Shown: positions 44,073 to 54,800 of the stretch, in pieces
Layout: every line of letters starts with the position of its first letter
Numbering within the stretch: the first letter of the stretch is position 1
Assembly: GCA_963921795.1 (NCBI GenBank)
Contig: OY997651.1
Location: forward strand, 56,674,142 to 56,738,141
Origin: Nannobrachium achirus
Taxonomy: Eukaryota; Chordata; Actinopteri; Myctophiformes; Myctophidae
Direction: 5' to 3'
DNA length: 64,000 nucleotides
Program-made: the position numbers and the translations under genes
The notes under the pieces: model-generated
Seen by the model: the letters and a program-made list of their open reading frames with translations, nothing else
Told to the model about the DNA's origin: nothing
Databases searched by the model: none

Positions 44073-44965
44073 TACAGCTCATTGGTGTAGTTTGCTCGCT
44101 TCGGGTGGAGATAGAATGCGGGTGGATTATCCGGCAGCAACGACAGATATTTCTCCAGTGAAGCGACAGGACACAGTGGGTTCCCAGGCAGCTTGAACAT
44201 AAATCCCCGGAGAGACTGTTTGTTTCTTTTGTTGGGGTCTTTGTGGTTTTTAGTGCGTTCGTTAAATGCTAACGTCACATACTTGAGACCGTTCTCATCC
44301 TGGCGGATGGCAAATGAATCAGGTTTCAGTTCACGGTTGCCCTCTTTAGCTCTGCGTCCCATATGTAGCTGCACGTCAAACCATACTTTATTGACGAGAC
44401 CCGCTGGTGTATTCGGATTCAATGCTGAATAGTTCTTGATGTTTTGAAAGTCTTCCTCTGTTATCGCTGGGTGATGCGTTGTTGTGTCACATCCTTCTCG
44501 GCTGAGTTTTTTCACTATTGCAACAAAGACGTTGTTACTGGTGGTGAATTCAGAATCTTTCAGTAGACACCAGGACCGGCTCACCGGTGGGTCATTTATG
44601 TACCTGTTGAGCCCAGCACGTAGTCCCACATAACTGCTGAAACCATAGGATTCGCCTTGTGTGGTTTTCACGCTGGCATAGAAGCGCCTCAGAGTCTCAT
44701 TCAAGTCCATTTTGGTGACAGTTTTAAAGTCAACAGACACGTCCTTCTCGGTACACCAGGTCTGAAAACAGCGAAATGCCCACATTGTCTGTTTCACGGT
44801 CGTCTTTTCATTTCTTGTCATTTCCAGCTTTTCTAGTTCATTGTCACTTATTTCTGCATGTCTTCGTTTTGCCTGTTCTTCCTCCATATTGTCGCTTTCT
44901 TGTTGTTGTAGCCACTCGTCCATAGTTAGTCCCCCCAACAGATCAAAATTCACTTTCCATTCCAT
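44073..44965 (-). CDS. Crypton-type tyrosine recombinase, exon 1
   Basis: A 297-codon exon encoding the N-terminal core-binding part and the start of the catalytic part of a DUF3504-type tyrosine recombinase, related to Crypton transposons and their domesticated relatives (KIAA1958, ZMYM2-4, QRICH1). Seen: acidic N-terminus GLTMDEWLQQQESDNMEEEQ, core-binding region around residues 55-150 (FRCFQTWCTEK, SYVGLRAGLNRYI), and catalytic Arg in LHMGRRAKEGNREL near residues 204-205. The exon ends at a good donor, with GTAAGT reading from 44072. Its last two bases TA join to the exon 2 base G as TAG, a stop exactly at the junction where relatives tend to have a codon for W. A GC-rich upstream region could be a promoter. 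The gene is either a dead element or one that produces only this N-terminal part. Confidence 0.82.
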
Positions 44966-45344
44966 AACAAAGCAGAAGAAAGGCAGTTCCGGGTATTGCT
45001 GTTGTGCGCGGAGTGATCTGTGATGCGGTCAGCAGCACCGTTGAATGGGGAATATGGGGCGCTTGCTGTTTTTACAAGCCCCGCCCGGTGCCATCCTATG
45101 CATGTGGCTAGGGGCAGGATTTACGTGAAAATCAAGCGCCCCTTCTCTAGTCTAGGTTGACAACACTGTAGAAAGAAATAACGCACCTGGGTTTGATATA
45201 AACTGATTCAAGGTATGGGTTACAGTCTCAGGTATACCATGGCAACCAGCCAATCAGAATCAAGGAATGGAACTAGCCGTTTTAGAAAATACATTATCTT
45301 ACGCCATAGCCCCCATTATTCTATTGCACATTATAACATGCTTT

Positions 45345-45455
45345 GTGACAACGATCCACTCGTCCCAGACTCTTCACCCTCCTGGCCCCCAAACTTTGGA
45401 ATAAAATGTTTCACTAAGAACAACAGACTCACTCCCTAGCTTCCGCCGTGGTCTG
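45345..45455 (+). pseudogene. L2-type LINE C-terminal fragment
   Basis: The translation TLLAPKLWNKM and a nearby block matching ACAACAGACTCACTCCCTAGC align with LLAPKLWNRL..TTDSLASFRRGLK of the LINE at 50735-51410, with shifts between them. Confidence 0.7.
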
Positions 45456-45459
45456 AAGA

Positions 45460-45690
45460 GTCAAACAAATAAAAAAATATAAATAAAATAGTGACCCTCT
45501 CCTCCCGCGAGGGAAATTCTGTATTTTCAGCCCAACCCAGCTGATTCGCTGCCCACAAGGAGCGTGTGAGAAATTAGGGGTTAAGAGTCTTGCTCAGGGA
45601 CACACACCGACATTGCTGGCCTAGCCTGGAATCGAACCTGGGACAACCAAGGGCTCTGGTTCCCCAGGCGGGCTCCCTAACCATAATATG
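45460..45690 (-). mobile_element. tRNA-derived SINE
   Basis: On the minus strand the B box GGTTCGATTCCAGG is preceded by ATTATGGTTAGGGAGCCCGC and followed by GTCCCTGAGCAAGACTCTTA. It ends in an A/T-rich tail. It sits directly on the L2 fragment at 45345. Confidence 0.6.
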
Positions 45691-45763
45691 GCTACCCCAT
45701 AGCACTTCACGTAGCACTTGCCTACCCTCATTTTTTTTTTTTTTTTATAACAATAGGATCTTT

Positions 45764-46180
45764 GATTGATTGACGACTTTATTAGAAGTTTGCATAGAAA
45801 AAGGTACAGTTTCATGAAGGTACAGTTCACTGGTACAAGGTCAACTAAAAGGAGATCCTAGGAAAGCACTTGGCTTATTTACACAGGAAACCATATTGAA
45901 GTATCTCATATAACATTGAATGACAGACGTATAGAACAAAGTACTATGCAGTAGATATAGTAAAAAAAAACAAGTAAAAAATAAAATAAACAGTGCAAAA
46001 ATAGATACAGTAGGTAAATACAAAGAAGGGTCAGGGGAGGCTGCGCTAGGTTTGTTATTGCCAGTTGCGAATGGCTGCCGCCTGTAAGTGGTTTTTCAGG
46101 GCGATTTTAAAGGATGCTAGGGAACCACACTCCTTTAAGGCCTTCGGTAGGGCGTTCCACATCTTGGTCTGCCTACGTTT
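45764..46180 (-). mobile_element. LINE 3' end with ORF terminus
   Basis: Minus strand: KMWNALPKALKECGSLASFK then IALKNHLQAA and a stop, the usual C-terminal wording of CR1/L2 LINE ORF2, followed by a 3' UTR shared with 30561-30845 and a CAATCAATC tail at about 45764-45776. Confidence 0.75.
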
Positions 46181-46514
46181 TTTCTTAGATTACTATTTCT
46201 ATGCATTTGATGTATTGATATTGATTATTACCTAAATCACTTTGGAGTGAGAGCATCTGCAATTGTAAATTATAAGAGCCCTCAGTGTGGCAGCCCCCGT
46301 GCCCCACCCTGTGGAACTCTCTCTTCATGGAGATGTGCATGCTCCAACACTGGACTCTTTTATGGCTGCCTCGAAAAGACACCTAACATATGTATTTCCA
46401 ATTAATCGCACGGGCGCTTGATTTGCAAAATTGATTCAAACCACCGGCGGTTAATTGGTGCGGGCTGTTTGCGATACTTAACCCATTTAGAACGTGTACA
46501 CATTATTGTGTATC
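46181..46514. other. No gene recognised
   Basis: Possibly further decayed LINE coding on the minus strand. No motif clear enough to call. Confidence 0.3.
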
Positions 46515-47060
46515 ATTATTTCATGCTTTAAGTATTGAAAAATAGCAGATATACAAGCTCACAGCGCAGCACCGAGTGCCGCGCTGCGAGCTTGTAGATC
46601 TGCTATTTTTACAAAAAATGTGAAAATTCGAATTTTGACACGATTCTATGTGTCTTTTGAATCCTTTTGAATCCTTCTAAGATTTTTTTGAAAAAAACCT
46701 ATGTTTCTATATGTCAGCAATCTGGCCAGCCATCGTCAAAGAAAAGGTCCTTTTCACTTAACTGGAGCTCAGTTAGTCTGTTCTTGAGACTACTATGTCA
46801 GTGGTTCTCAAACCTTTTCATGTGAAGAACCCCCAAAATCACATGAATTTGGCCACGGACCCCCATCTCAAAATATTTAGTTCCAGGGACCAACCCCAGA
46901 AGCAACATTTGAGTTGCAAATGTTCGCTTTGAAAATATATAAAGATTTGCACATATTTTCACGATTTTTTTTCTCAAAAATAGCGAGTGCCGCGCTGCGA
47001 GCTTGTATCTGCTATTTTTTACTGGTTAAAGCATTCAATAATTCTCTGCCTAAATGGGTT
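46515..47060. mobile_element. MITE family A, interior copy without clear ends
   Basis: Hairpin 46538-46610, then CCTATGTTTCTATATGTCAG, CAGTGGTTCTCAAACC, GGCCACGGACCCCCATCTC and a half hairpin at 46978-47019. About 80 bp near 46710-46800 interrupts the usual order. TIRs are missing. Confidence 0.65.
46538..46610. repeat. Palindromic hairpin copy
   Basis: Arms AAAAATAGCAGATATACAAG and CTTGTAGATCTGCTATTTTT, centre GCACCGAGTGC. Confidence 0.92.
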
Positions 47061-47519
47061 TTAATACCCTGTGGGTATTTGGTGCCCGGCGGCTGTTTGC
47101 CACAGTATTCGCTCAGACTTATGGCATATCGTTGTTGGTCGTTTTGTTTGTGTGTTTGTCTGTTGGTTTTGTCAAGCGTCCTTGGTGTTCATGAAAGGTG
47201 CCATTTCAATTCAAGCCATTATTGTTGTTGTTATTATTGGGTGACACTGTGACGAAGTACTGGTGCATTCATTTACGAAACGTAAAGAAATGGCCGACAG
47301 CGAAGGCATATTACCTCATGAATAATAATAGGCTATGTATGTACGTACGTACATATGTGCACTGAATTTCACCCATAATGTAAAAAAAAAAAGAAAAAAA
47401 AAAACAGATATCTTGGCTTCTCACTTCTTTCTATATGTCATTGCCTGGCTGTCATGTCGTCGCGGGTGGAAACCTTTTATGTCCAAAACCGTTCTTTTTT
47501 TTCGAGTTAAAGTAGTGAA

Positions 47520-47870
47520 AATAGCTGATCAGCACCCACACCCTAGGTGGGGTTGGCAAAAAGGGCCTTTCTGTGTGGAGTTTGCATGTTCTCCCCGTAT
47601 CTCCTAGGGTAGATACCCTCACACACACATGCAGTAATCCTGGTCTCAATAATGCCTCCCCCTGGCCAGCCGAGGTGCCTGATGGAGGGGAAAGGAACTG
47701 GTTGGAATAACGCGTTCCTTCCACACGCTATGTCCAAACCGGGGAAATCCCCACTGTCAGGTGAAAAGAAGCAACTTGGACTCCTCATGCATAGAAGGAA
47801 GCATGAGGTCTGTCCGTTGTCTCCCCAAGCGCGGCAGAGGGAGAGCAGAGCCCAGGATTACATAGCCAAT
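47520..47870 (+). mobile_element. tRNA-derived SINE copy, 5' truncated
   Basis: CCACACCCTAGGTGGGGTTG to GGCAGAGGGAGAG, closely matching 37740-38070. The promoter part is missing; it joins a half hairpin at its left (AAAATAGCTGATC). Confidence 0.65.
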
Positions 47871-48403
47871 TGGCACTGGGTGAAACATGGGTTACAAAAA
47901 AGAAAATAGTCGATCTACAAGCACACAAGTGCTTGTAGAAGTTTACTTTTGTGCAACACTCTTGTATAATAATGTAGGGCTTAATTTACGAAAGAACATA
48001 CTTTTTCGAAACTTGGGAGATACGAGGTTTCTGCCCGACCGTGACGATATGGTAGCTTCAGTTGTCATATACTATGCCATGCCACTTGGATAATGTGATG
48101 CGGCGCGTTATCAGTCAAACACGTCGCGGTTGTTGCAAATCATAATAACAAAAACAAAAAGGGGGGAAGAGAGAGAGAGAGAGAGCCTGGAGGCGTAGAC
48201 ACTAGACAGCCGCCTAGATGCATATCAGACCATGTTTCAGTCTGGGACCTCTGACCTGCAGGGGTGTCACAAGGGGGGAGAAGTGGGACTGAGTCACTAT
48301 AGGGCCCAAGGTGGAGGGGCCTTAATTATTTTATACTTTAGCTATTGAAAAATAACAGATATACAAGCGCACAGCGCGGCACCACACTGCAAGCTTGTAG
48401 ATC

Positions 48404-49676
48404 GGTGCCAGTGCAGTGGGCGTGGCGTTGTAGAGTGCGTTCAGTGTGGCTTATTTACGAACGACCAGTTTTAAGAGACAGCTGTCCGCTTTTTCTCTCT
48501 GAACTCTGAAGGTAAACTTTCTGAAAAGCAGCAGTTGCTAAGTATGCTAACGTAACATTGATATTGAAAAGGAGATGTAATTCATAGCATTGGCATACCT
48601 GCTGTTAGTTTACACGTTAATTTGTGTGAAACTATCAAACCCAAATGACCAATTCAGGCTTTTGCAAATCCCGCCCCATTCTGCCCTGTTACTATGGTGG
48701 GACATTTGACCCTGGGCAGATTGTTTTTATAGTGGCAGTGAATGGGGGGAGAGGGTATTTTCATTGCCAAATTATTGCAATTTAAAGTACCAAAGGAAAA
48801 ACATCTAGGTGATATTAATAAAAAGGGAAGACAAAGGTACAGTAGTTACATTGCAAAACAGGGGGTTTCCCCGAAAATATATGTTTTAATTAGTTTAATC
48901 CCAGTGGGACAGAATCACCATTGCAGATTCTTTTATAGTGGAAGTGGATGGGATTTTCTTTTTTTCATAGCCTCATTACAGCTATATAAAGTACCCAAAT
49001 AAACACATCTCCGTTGTTGAAAGCCTGAAGCAAGGGAAGCAACATTCTCCACTGCACAAACTCCACCCCCGATAGCATGGTAGCATGAATGGTTTTTTCC
49101 GGTTGGCCAGTCAGGGAGACTCAGGGACCAATCAGAAGGCTGACAAACGGTGAATTAAGCTGCAAATGCTGCATTTTTTTTTTTTAAGATTTGTTTTTTT
49201 GGGGCTTTTTTATGCCTTTATTGGACAGTACAGTAGACTGACAGGAAACAGGGGGGAGAGAGACGGGGAGAGACATGCGGCAAAGGTCGTCCGGGTCGGG
49301 AATCGAACCGGCGACGCCGCCAGGCATCAATGCCTATATGGTATGCGCTTAGACCAGTAGGCCACCGGGCGCCCCCAAATGCTGCATTTTGCGGTAATTT
49401 CCTCCATTGTTCACAGCTGAGAAGCTTTCGAGACAAAAACCAACCAATCAGAACACCGCACTGCCGCAGCGCACTGTCAAACCCCAACTTCTGAGTAGGG
49501 TTGGTGAGTGCGTGCACTCAGCACACTGGTGCGCCACGAACTGGATTTCCGAACGACATCGCACCAAGTGCACTGAATAAACGAACGACAACATGGCACA
49601 CCAGTGCGTTGAGTGCGCATTTCCGAACGCACCCTTAATTCGGACTAATGAACCTTCGGACTAATGGGCAGTCACC
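48404..49676. mobile_element. Insertion inside a family-A hairpin, itself composite
   Basis: Lies between two TGTAGATC copies. It holds the duplicated block seen at 35.2 kb (48657-49155), a SINE (49192-49376) and GTGCGTTC-containing ends. The terminal inverted repeats are weak (GGTGCCAG against GGTGACTG). Confidence 0.5.
49192..49376 (-). mobile_element. tRNA-derived SINE, well preserved
   Basis: Minus strand: GGGGGCGCCCGGTGGCCTAC, A box TGGCCTACTGGTCTAAGCGC, B box GGTTCGATTCC, then CTCTCCCCGTCTCTCTCC and TCCAATAAAGGCATAAAAAA. This is a common fish SINE layout with a 3' AATAAAGGC tail. Confidence 0.8.
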
Positions 49677-50509
49677 TGTAGATCTGCTATTTTTCAAAAG
49701 TCGTGAAAATGTGTGCAAATCTTTGAATATGTGTATTTTTTAAGCGAGCATTTGTAACTCAAGTTTTGCTTCTGGGGCGTCCCTGGAACTAAATATTTTG
49801 AGACGGGGGTCCGTGGTCAAATATATATCATGAAAAAGTTTGAGCACCACTGACATAGAAACATTTTTTTTTTTCTTTTTTCAAAAAAACCTTAGAAGGA
49901 TTTGAAATATTCAAAGACGTGCAAAAATTATCATGATTAAAAAAAAAAAAAAAATAGCAGATCTACAATTAGTTAAAGCACAAAACAAAGCAGTGAATCC
50001 TTGTACCCAGGGCCCAGAATTTGGTGTGTCGCCCCTGCCTCGGCAACATCACTGTGCTATACAGAAATGTCTGGTTCGACCGTATGGACTTCACTCTCTT
50101 TGAAGCGCTTCGTTGCTTCGAAGTCCATTATGTATACGAGTCTCTGTGTGGAGTAATAGCGAGCGTGTGCGTGCGTTCGTGCACGTAGGAGGAAGAAAGT
50201 GAGAAGACATTATATTCATGGTGCACTGCCTCTATTCCATTTTGCACAATCTCAAAGAGTACAACTTTAAAGTCAGCTTGCGGACCTGCTACTTTTGATG
50301 CTATTGTGTGACACTGTAGTAATTTACAAAAAGAAAAAAAGAAAAAAAAAAAAACACCAAAGCAACAATAGGATACTTTCACTGGTATATTTTTCACTGT
50401 AACTATAAATGTGTTTTTTGACAACTTCTCTAAGCAGCATTTTTCATCGACTAGCCCGTTTTTTTCAGTCTAAAGTAAACCATATCTCTTTGCCAAAAAT
50501 AGATGATCT

Positions 50510-51412
50510 ACTAACAGTTTACAGTTTAGGCATTTAGCAGACGCTTTTAATCCAAAGCGACTTACAATAAGCAAATAACATCACAATAATAAACAAGATA
50601 ATATGTCAATACATCATCAACAAGATAACAAATGCAAGTGAATATCTATCTAGAAAAACACAATATAATCAAAGTTCTAAAAACAAAAGCAAATGCTAAC
50701 TAGCTTCATGTATGGTCAATGATTTTCTGTAGTGCTAAGGGTTTAGGTGGAGTCTGAAAAGGTGAGTCTTCAGTCCACGGCGAAAGCTAGCGAGTGAGTC
50801 CGTTGTTCTAAGTGCGACAGGGAGTCTATTCCACAACTTGGGGGCCAGGAGGGCAAACTGTCTCGGACGAGTGGATTTTTGCCCTGGAGTTTTTAGCGAG
50901 GGTTCTGTCAGCATCCCTGTGTTGGCTGATCTAAGTGAACGGGTGGGGGTGTAGGGGTTGATCAGGTTTTGGAGGTATGGAGGAGCCATACCTTTGGCTG
51001 CTTTGAAGGTCAGCATCAGTGTTTTGTATTCAGTGCGGGCCGCAACCGGGAGCCAGTGGAGGCTGCGGAGAAGGGGAGAGACATGTGAGAACTTAGGCTG
51101 GTTGAAGACCAGTCGTGCCGCGGCATTTTGGATCAGTTGGAGAGGTTTAAGTGCACATGCCGGGAGACCAGTGAGGAGAGAGTTACAATAGTCAAGCTTT
51201 GAAATGACAGATGTCTGAATGAGGAGCTGCGCTGCCTCCTGGGTGAGGAACGGTCTGATTTTACGGATGTTATAGAGTGTGAACCTACAGGACCGGGTGA
51301 CTGATGCAATGTGTGCCTTGAATGATAGCTGGCTGTCCAGGACCACACCAAGGTTTCTAGCAGTAGGAACTGAAGTCACCAATGCATTATCTATGGAAAT
51401 AGATAATACTAA
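50510..51412 (-). mobile_element. L2-type LINE, 5'-truncated 3' end
   Basis: The minus-strand ORF ends at 50735 and reads SVPTARNLGVVLDSQLSFK, SKLDYCNSLLTGLP, QNAAARLVF, LHWLPVAARTEYK, LAPKLWNRLP and SFRRGLKTHLF, the usual C-terminal order of fish L2/CR1 ORF2. The 3' UTR ends with TTGTAAGTCGCTTTGGAT and AAAGCGTCTGCTAAATGCC, the well-known fish L2 tail. Sequence above about 51412 belongs to other repeats, including a half hairpin (51416-51455). Confidence 0.88.
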
Positions 51413-51459
51413 CTCGCAGTGCGTCACGTTGCGTCGCATTGCGAGCTTATAGATTTTTT

Positions 51460-52764
51460 TCAAGTGCTTTAGCAGGTGATTGGATGGGGCTGTCTGTCTA
51501 TCACAGTCTGGGAGTGCCAACTCCAACCACTCATATTGGCCTGTCTGCATGACATTACACCCAGAATCCGCCTCTTGAGTTTCCACGTTGTCTGCAGTCA
51601 GACTCTATTGGCTCAGAGCCACTCAGAGCCCGCCCGTAGCTGCCGCTGATTCGTCCGGTCTGGGACTTTACGAGTAATATCAACTCTCCCCAAGCAGTCT
51701 CAGATGGTAAAGTAGGGCGGTACGCACTGCTAACACCATCTGGCGGGGTCAGGTTTTTATTTCATTCTATCCTGTGTTTCCGAGGCGTCTTGAACCGTTT
51801 TATGTTCGGGTGAGACTCCCAGGCCACAGCAGCCTGTGATTGGGCTACTAGGCTGGTATATAGAAGATAGACAAGTCAGTGGGCCAATCATGTGTTGTCT
51901 CTCTGCTCGGTGGGCCTTTGATTGATTGACTGATTATTTTATTAGACAAAAATGGAGAACAGCACAAGTATAGTCAATACGACTGAAATGTAGTACAGTA
52001 CAAGTACAATTAAACACCCTGTCAAATAAGTCCTTTTGCTGTCTTTTTTATGTTGAAAGCCCTCTGTATTTAATTCATGTACATAATACATAGCAAGCAA
52101 AGAAAACATTCAATAATAACACAGTTATAAATAGAAGGATTGTCCCTCTCCACTTAGTGGCCGTCCAGCCTAAAAATTACTGTGATTAGGGTGTCAAAGA
52201 TTTTTTTGGGCCCGCTGGCCCACTTGTATTGTCGGCCCAGTCCACCCCTGTGCCGCGTTCCAGACTAACCTTGGTACAAAAATAGTTTGTCGCTATGCTA
52301 CTGATAAGGCAGTTACACAGCGGGGCTTTAAATCCAATCATTGAAATCCAATAATGGGCGGGGCCCGGGATCACCCTGACCTTGTCATCCAATGGCGAGA
52401 GCTCTACCGGCTAAGCTCCCCGGACATCAAGTCAAGCAGTCATTACTCCCCTCACACACATACTGTAACTCTCTTGGTCTATATAGAAAAAAGAAAAAAA
52501 AAAAACAAACACAATTTTAGCTCTAGGGTAAACCAGTAATGCCCCTATCATAGTAGGCACCGCGGTGATAAGCTACCCAACGCGGTGTAGTCTTTTTAAG
52601 TCATAAAACTACAACATTGCGTCATTACTCGCGGTGAAGAGTATCCACCGCGAACCCCGACACATCTCTCTGTTTTTACTTTCAGACAGATCGGCCCATC
52701 ACCCTGTTCACTGATTGGTCGATCTAGACCAGTCTGTCACAGTGATAGGACTTACTATGATGGC
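51460..52764. other. No gene recognised
   Basis: Includes TTGATTGATTGACTGATT with a LINE-tail-like stretch at 51917-52010 and a SINE-like GCTCTACCGGCTAAGCTCCC near 52400. No supportable gene. Confidence 0.4.
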
Positions 52765-53691
52765 TAGGGTTGGGTATCGTTTGGATTTTTACGATTCCGG
52801 TTCCGGTTTCGGTTCTGCTTATCGGTTCCGGTTCCAAGCGGTTCCTATTTTGGTTCCAAAATGGTTTGGTTTTTACACAAAAAAAAATGTTTTAATGTAA
52901 TTTTAATGTTTAATTTACAGTTTTAATGAATCATTTAAAACATAATTTTTTAATTGAATTTGAATGTTTAATTACAGTTTTAATGAATTATGACAAATGA
53001 AATCATATTTCAATGTCTTCAGCGATACTCTTATTCTGAAGACATTAAGAAGTCGACCACCGTCTGGAAGTATTATTGCATTACGAAAAAGACCACCGCC
53101 TGGAAGTCTTATTGCGGCTAGCGCAACATATCTTATTCTGAAAAGATCGTCTACCGGAAGTGTTAGATTTGCAAGCTTAGATTTGACAAAATAACACAGC
53201 TCAGCGAGCGAGCGACAGAGAGCTGAGCCCGCAGTCGCACCATAACCCAGAGAGACACGCGGGGGTCCGCAAGCACTGTTGCTGTTGCCGTACAGTCTTT
53301 CAGATGAATGCCACGCTGTCATAAATGTTTCGACTCCATCTCACGTCTCTCTGGGGCTGTGCAGGGCTCAGCTGTACTGGTGGATGGGCTGCTAATTTTG
53401 CTAGCATCGCTGTTGTTGTTGACTGAGTGGCATGTGTGTGCGCTTGTGTGTCTATGTGTGTTGGAGGAATACAAGAGCCGCTTCCCAATTCAGAGTGTGC
53501 GCCCTTCGTAGTGTAGCCTGTGTAGGGCTTGTCCTGTGAAGTGCACGTAATGTAATGTAGCCTTTTTTGAACGGATAGCACGTCTAGGAACCGATAAGCG
53601 GTACCGAAAGTAAATATAATTGTTGGGTACCCAGGAACCGTCATGTCCTTATCGGTTCTGTCCCGGTACCGAATTTCGGTACCCAACCCTA
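52765..53691. mobile_element. hAT-type MITE with 8-bp target duplication
   Basis: Ends TAGGGTTGGGTATCG and GGTACCCAACCCTA, flanked by perfect 8-bp ATGATGGC (52757-52764 and 53692-53699). Subterminal GGTTCCGGTTCC repeats. The interior has 'CCACCG(T/C)CTGGAAGT' twice and several unassigned short frames. No transposase. Confidence 0.9.
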
Positions 53692-53784
53692 ATGATGGCC
53701 TCCACTTGCTTTCTCACTTTAGGTGGATAGGTTATCACCTAAAATTTGCGGTGATAGGCTCTTCACCGCAGACTCTGATAAGGG

Positions 53785-54238
53785 CTTTAGACTCCCTAAT
53801 CGGGAGATAAGCCACCGTCAGGTCGCATAAACAAACTCCATGTTGATGACATGACTTTAGAGATACTGTGTACCGCTTTGCGTGATTTTAGGCCAAAATC
53901 TGTAGGAGCTGTGTCCAAAAATGTGTTTTGCAAAACTCGGCCTGATGGTGGCACTAAATGGGACAGATCCATGTTGATGACATGACTCTAGACATACTGT
54001 GTACCGCTCTGCGTGATTTTACGGCAATATAGGAGCAGTGTCCAAAAATGTATTTTGCTAGAATCGGCCTCATGGTGGCGCTAGAAGAGGGCCATGTGAG
54101 AAATGAGGTTTGGCAGCCAAGGAGGGTATGTGCACAGTTTGGCACGGATAGGGGCAACGGTGACAGAGATATGAGTAGGGCACAAGTGTGACGTGACAGA
54201 CAGACAGACTGACTGACAGACCACCACATGGCTGGTGT
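53785..54238 (-). mobile_element. Double-hairpin family, minus-strand copy
   Basis: On the minus strand it ends GCGACCTGACGGTGGC, CTCCCGATTAGGGAG, TCTAAAG, so the last bases have drifted. The body matches 24066-24445, with an internal duplication: GTTGATGACATGACT followed by GTGTACCGCT occurs twice (about 53842 and 53973). Confidence 0.7.
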
Positions 54239-54349
54239 AATGTTAACCTAGAACTTACAATGCATAACTGCGCTTTTGTTCCCCCACTTCAAGCTGGAAG
54301 CAAGCCAAGTTTTAATGTGTGTGTGCTCTAACTGTTGCTTGGCTTAGTA

Positions 54350-54792
54350 CAGGGGTATCCAAACTTTTTTCAAAGCGGGCCACATTCGAAAATATTAAAA
54401 CACCTAAGGGCCAACTTCATATCCTGACATAAAGTACCTTTTGATCAGGCCATAACAAAGTCACATACATAAGCATACAACAACTGAATTAACTATCATC
54501 ATCAATATTTAATATCAGTGGTCTTTTGTCAGGTGTCTGCTCTGAACAAAACACAAATAAACTCAGCCTTATTTCACATTACCAAATGTAACTTGCAAGG
54601 TGAAACAATACAATAAAATAGCCTTTCCTTGACCCCTTCAGAATGAGACAATAGGGAAGAATCCTGACAAATTATACTCTGGGGAAATGTTCTTGTGTGA
54701 CGGTGCTGGCAGGCCGTTTATAAAACAATTTAGGACCGCAGGTCCTAAATTGGGCCGCATTTGGCCCACAGGCCGCACTTTGGACACCCGCG
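54350..54792. mobile_element. hAT-like MITE
   Basis: Ends CAGGGGTATCCAAAC and CTTTGGACACCCGCG. Flanks GCTTAGTA and GACTAGTA match at six of eight positions, so this is an older insertion. It contains GGGCCGCATTTGGCCC. Confidence 0.7.
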
Positions 54793-54800
54793 GACTAGTA

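Larger units (their letters stand above)
48259..50037. mobile_element. MITE family A copy split by a 1.27-kb insertion
   Basis: The left end CAGGGGTGTCACAAGG starts at 48259, and the hairpin is interrupted at 48403. The other half resumes at 49677 and runs to TGTGTCGCCCCTG at 50037. TGTAGATC is present on both sides of the interruption (48396-48403 and 49677-49684), consistent with an 8-bp target duplication. No duplication flanks the whole MITE. Confidence 0.65.
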
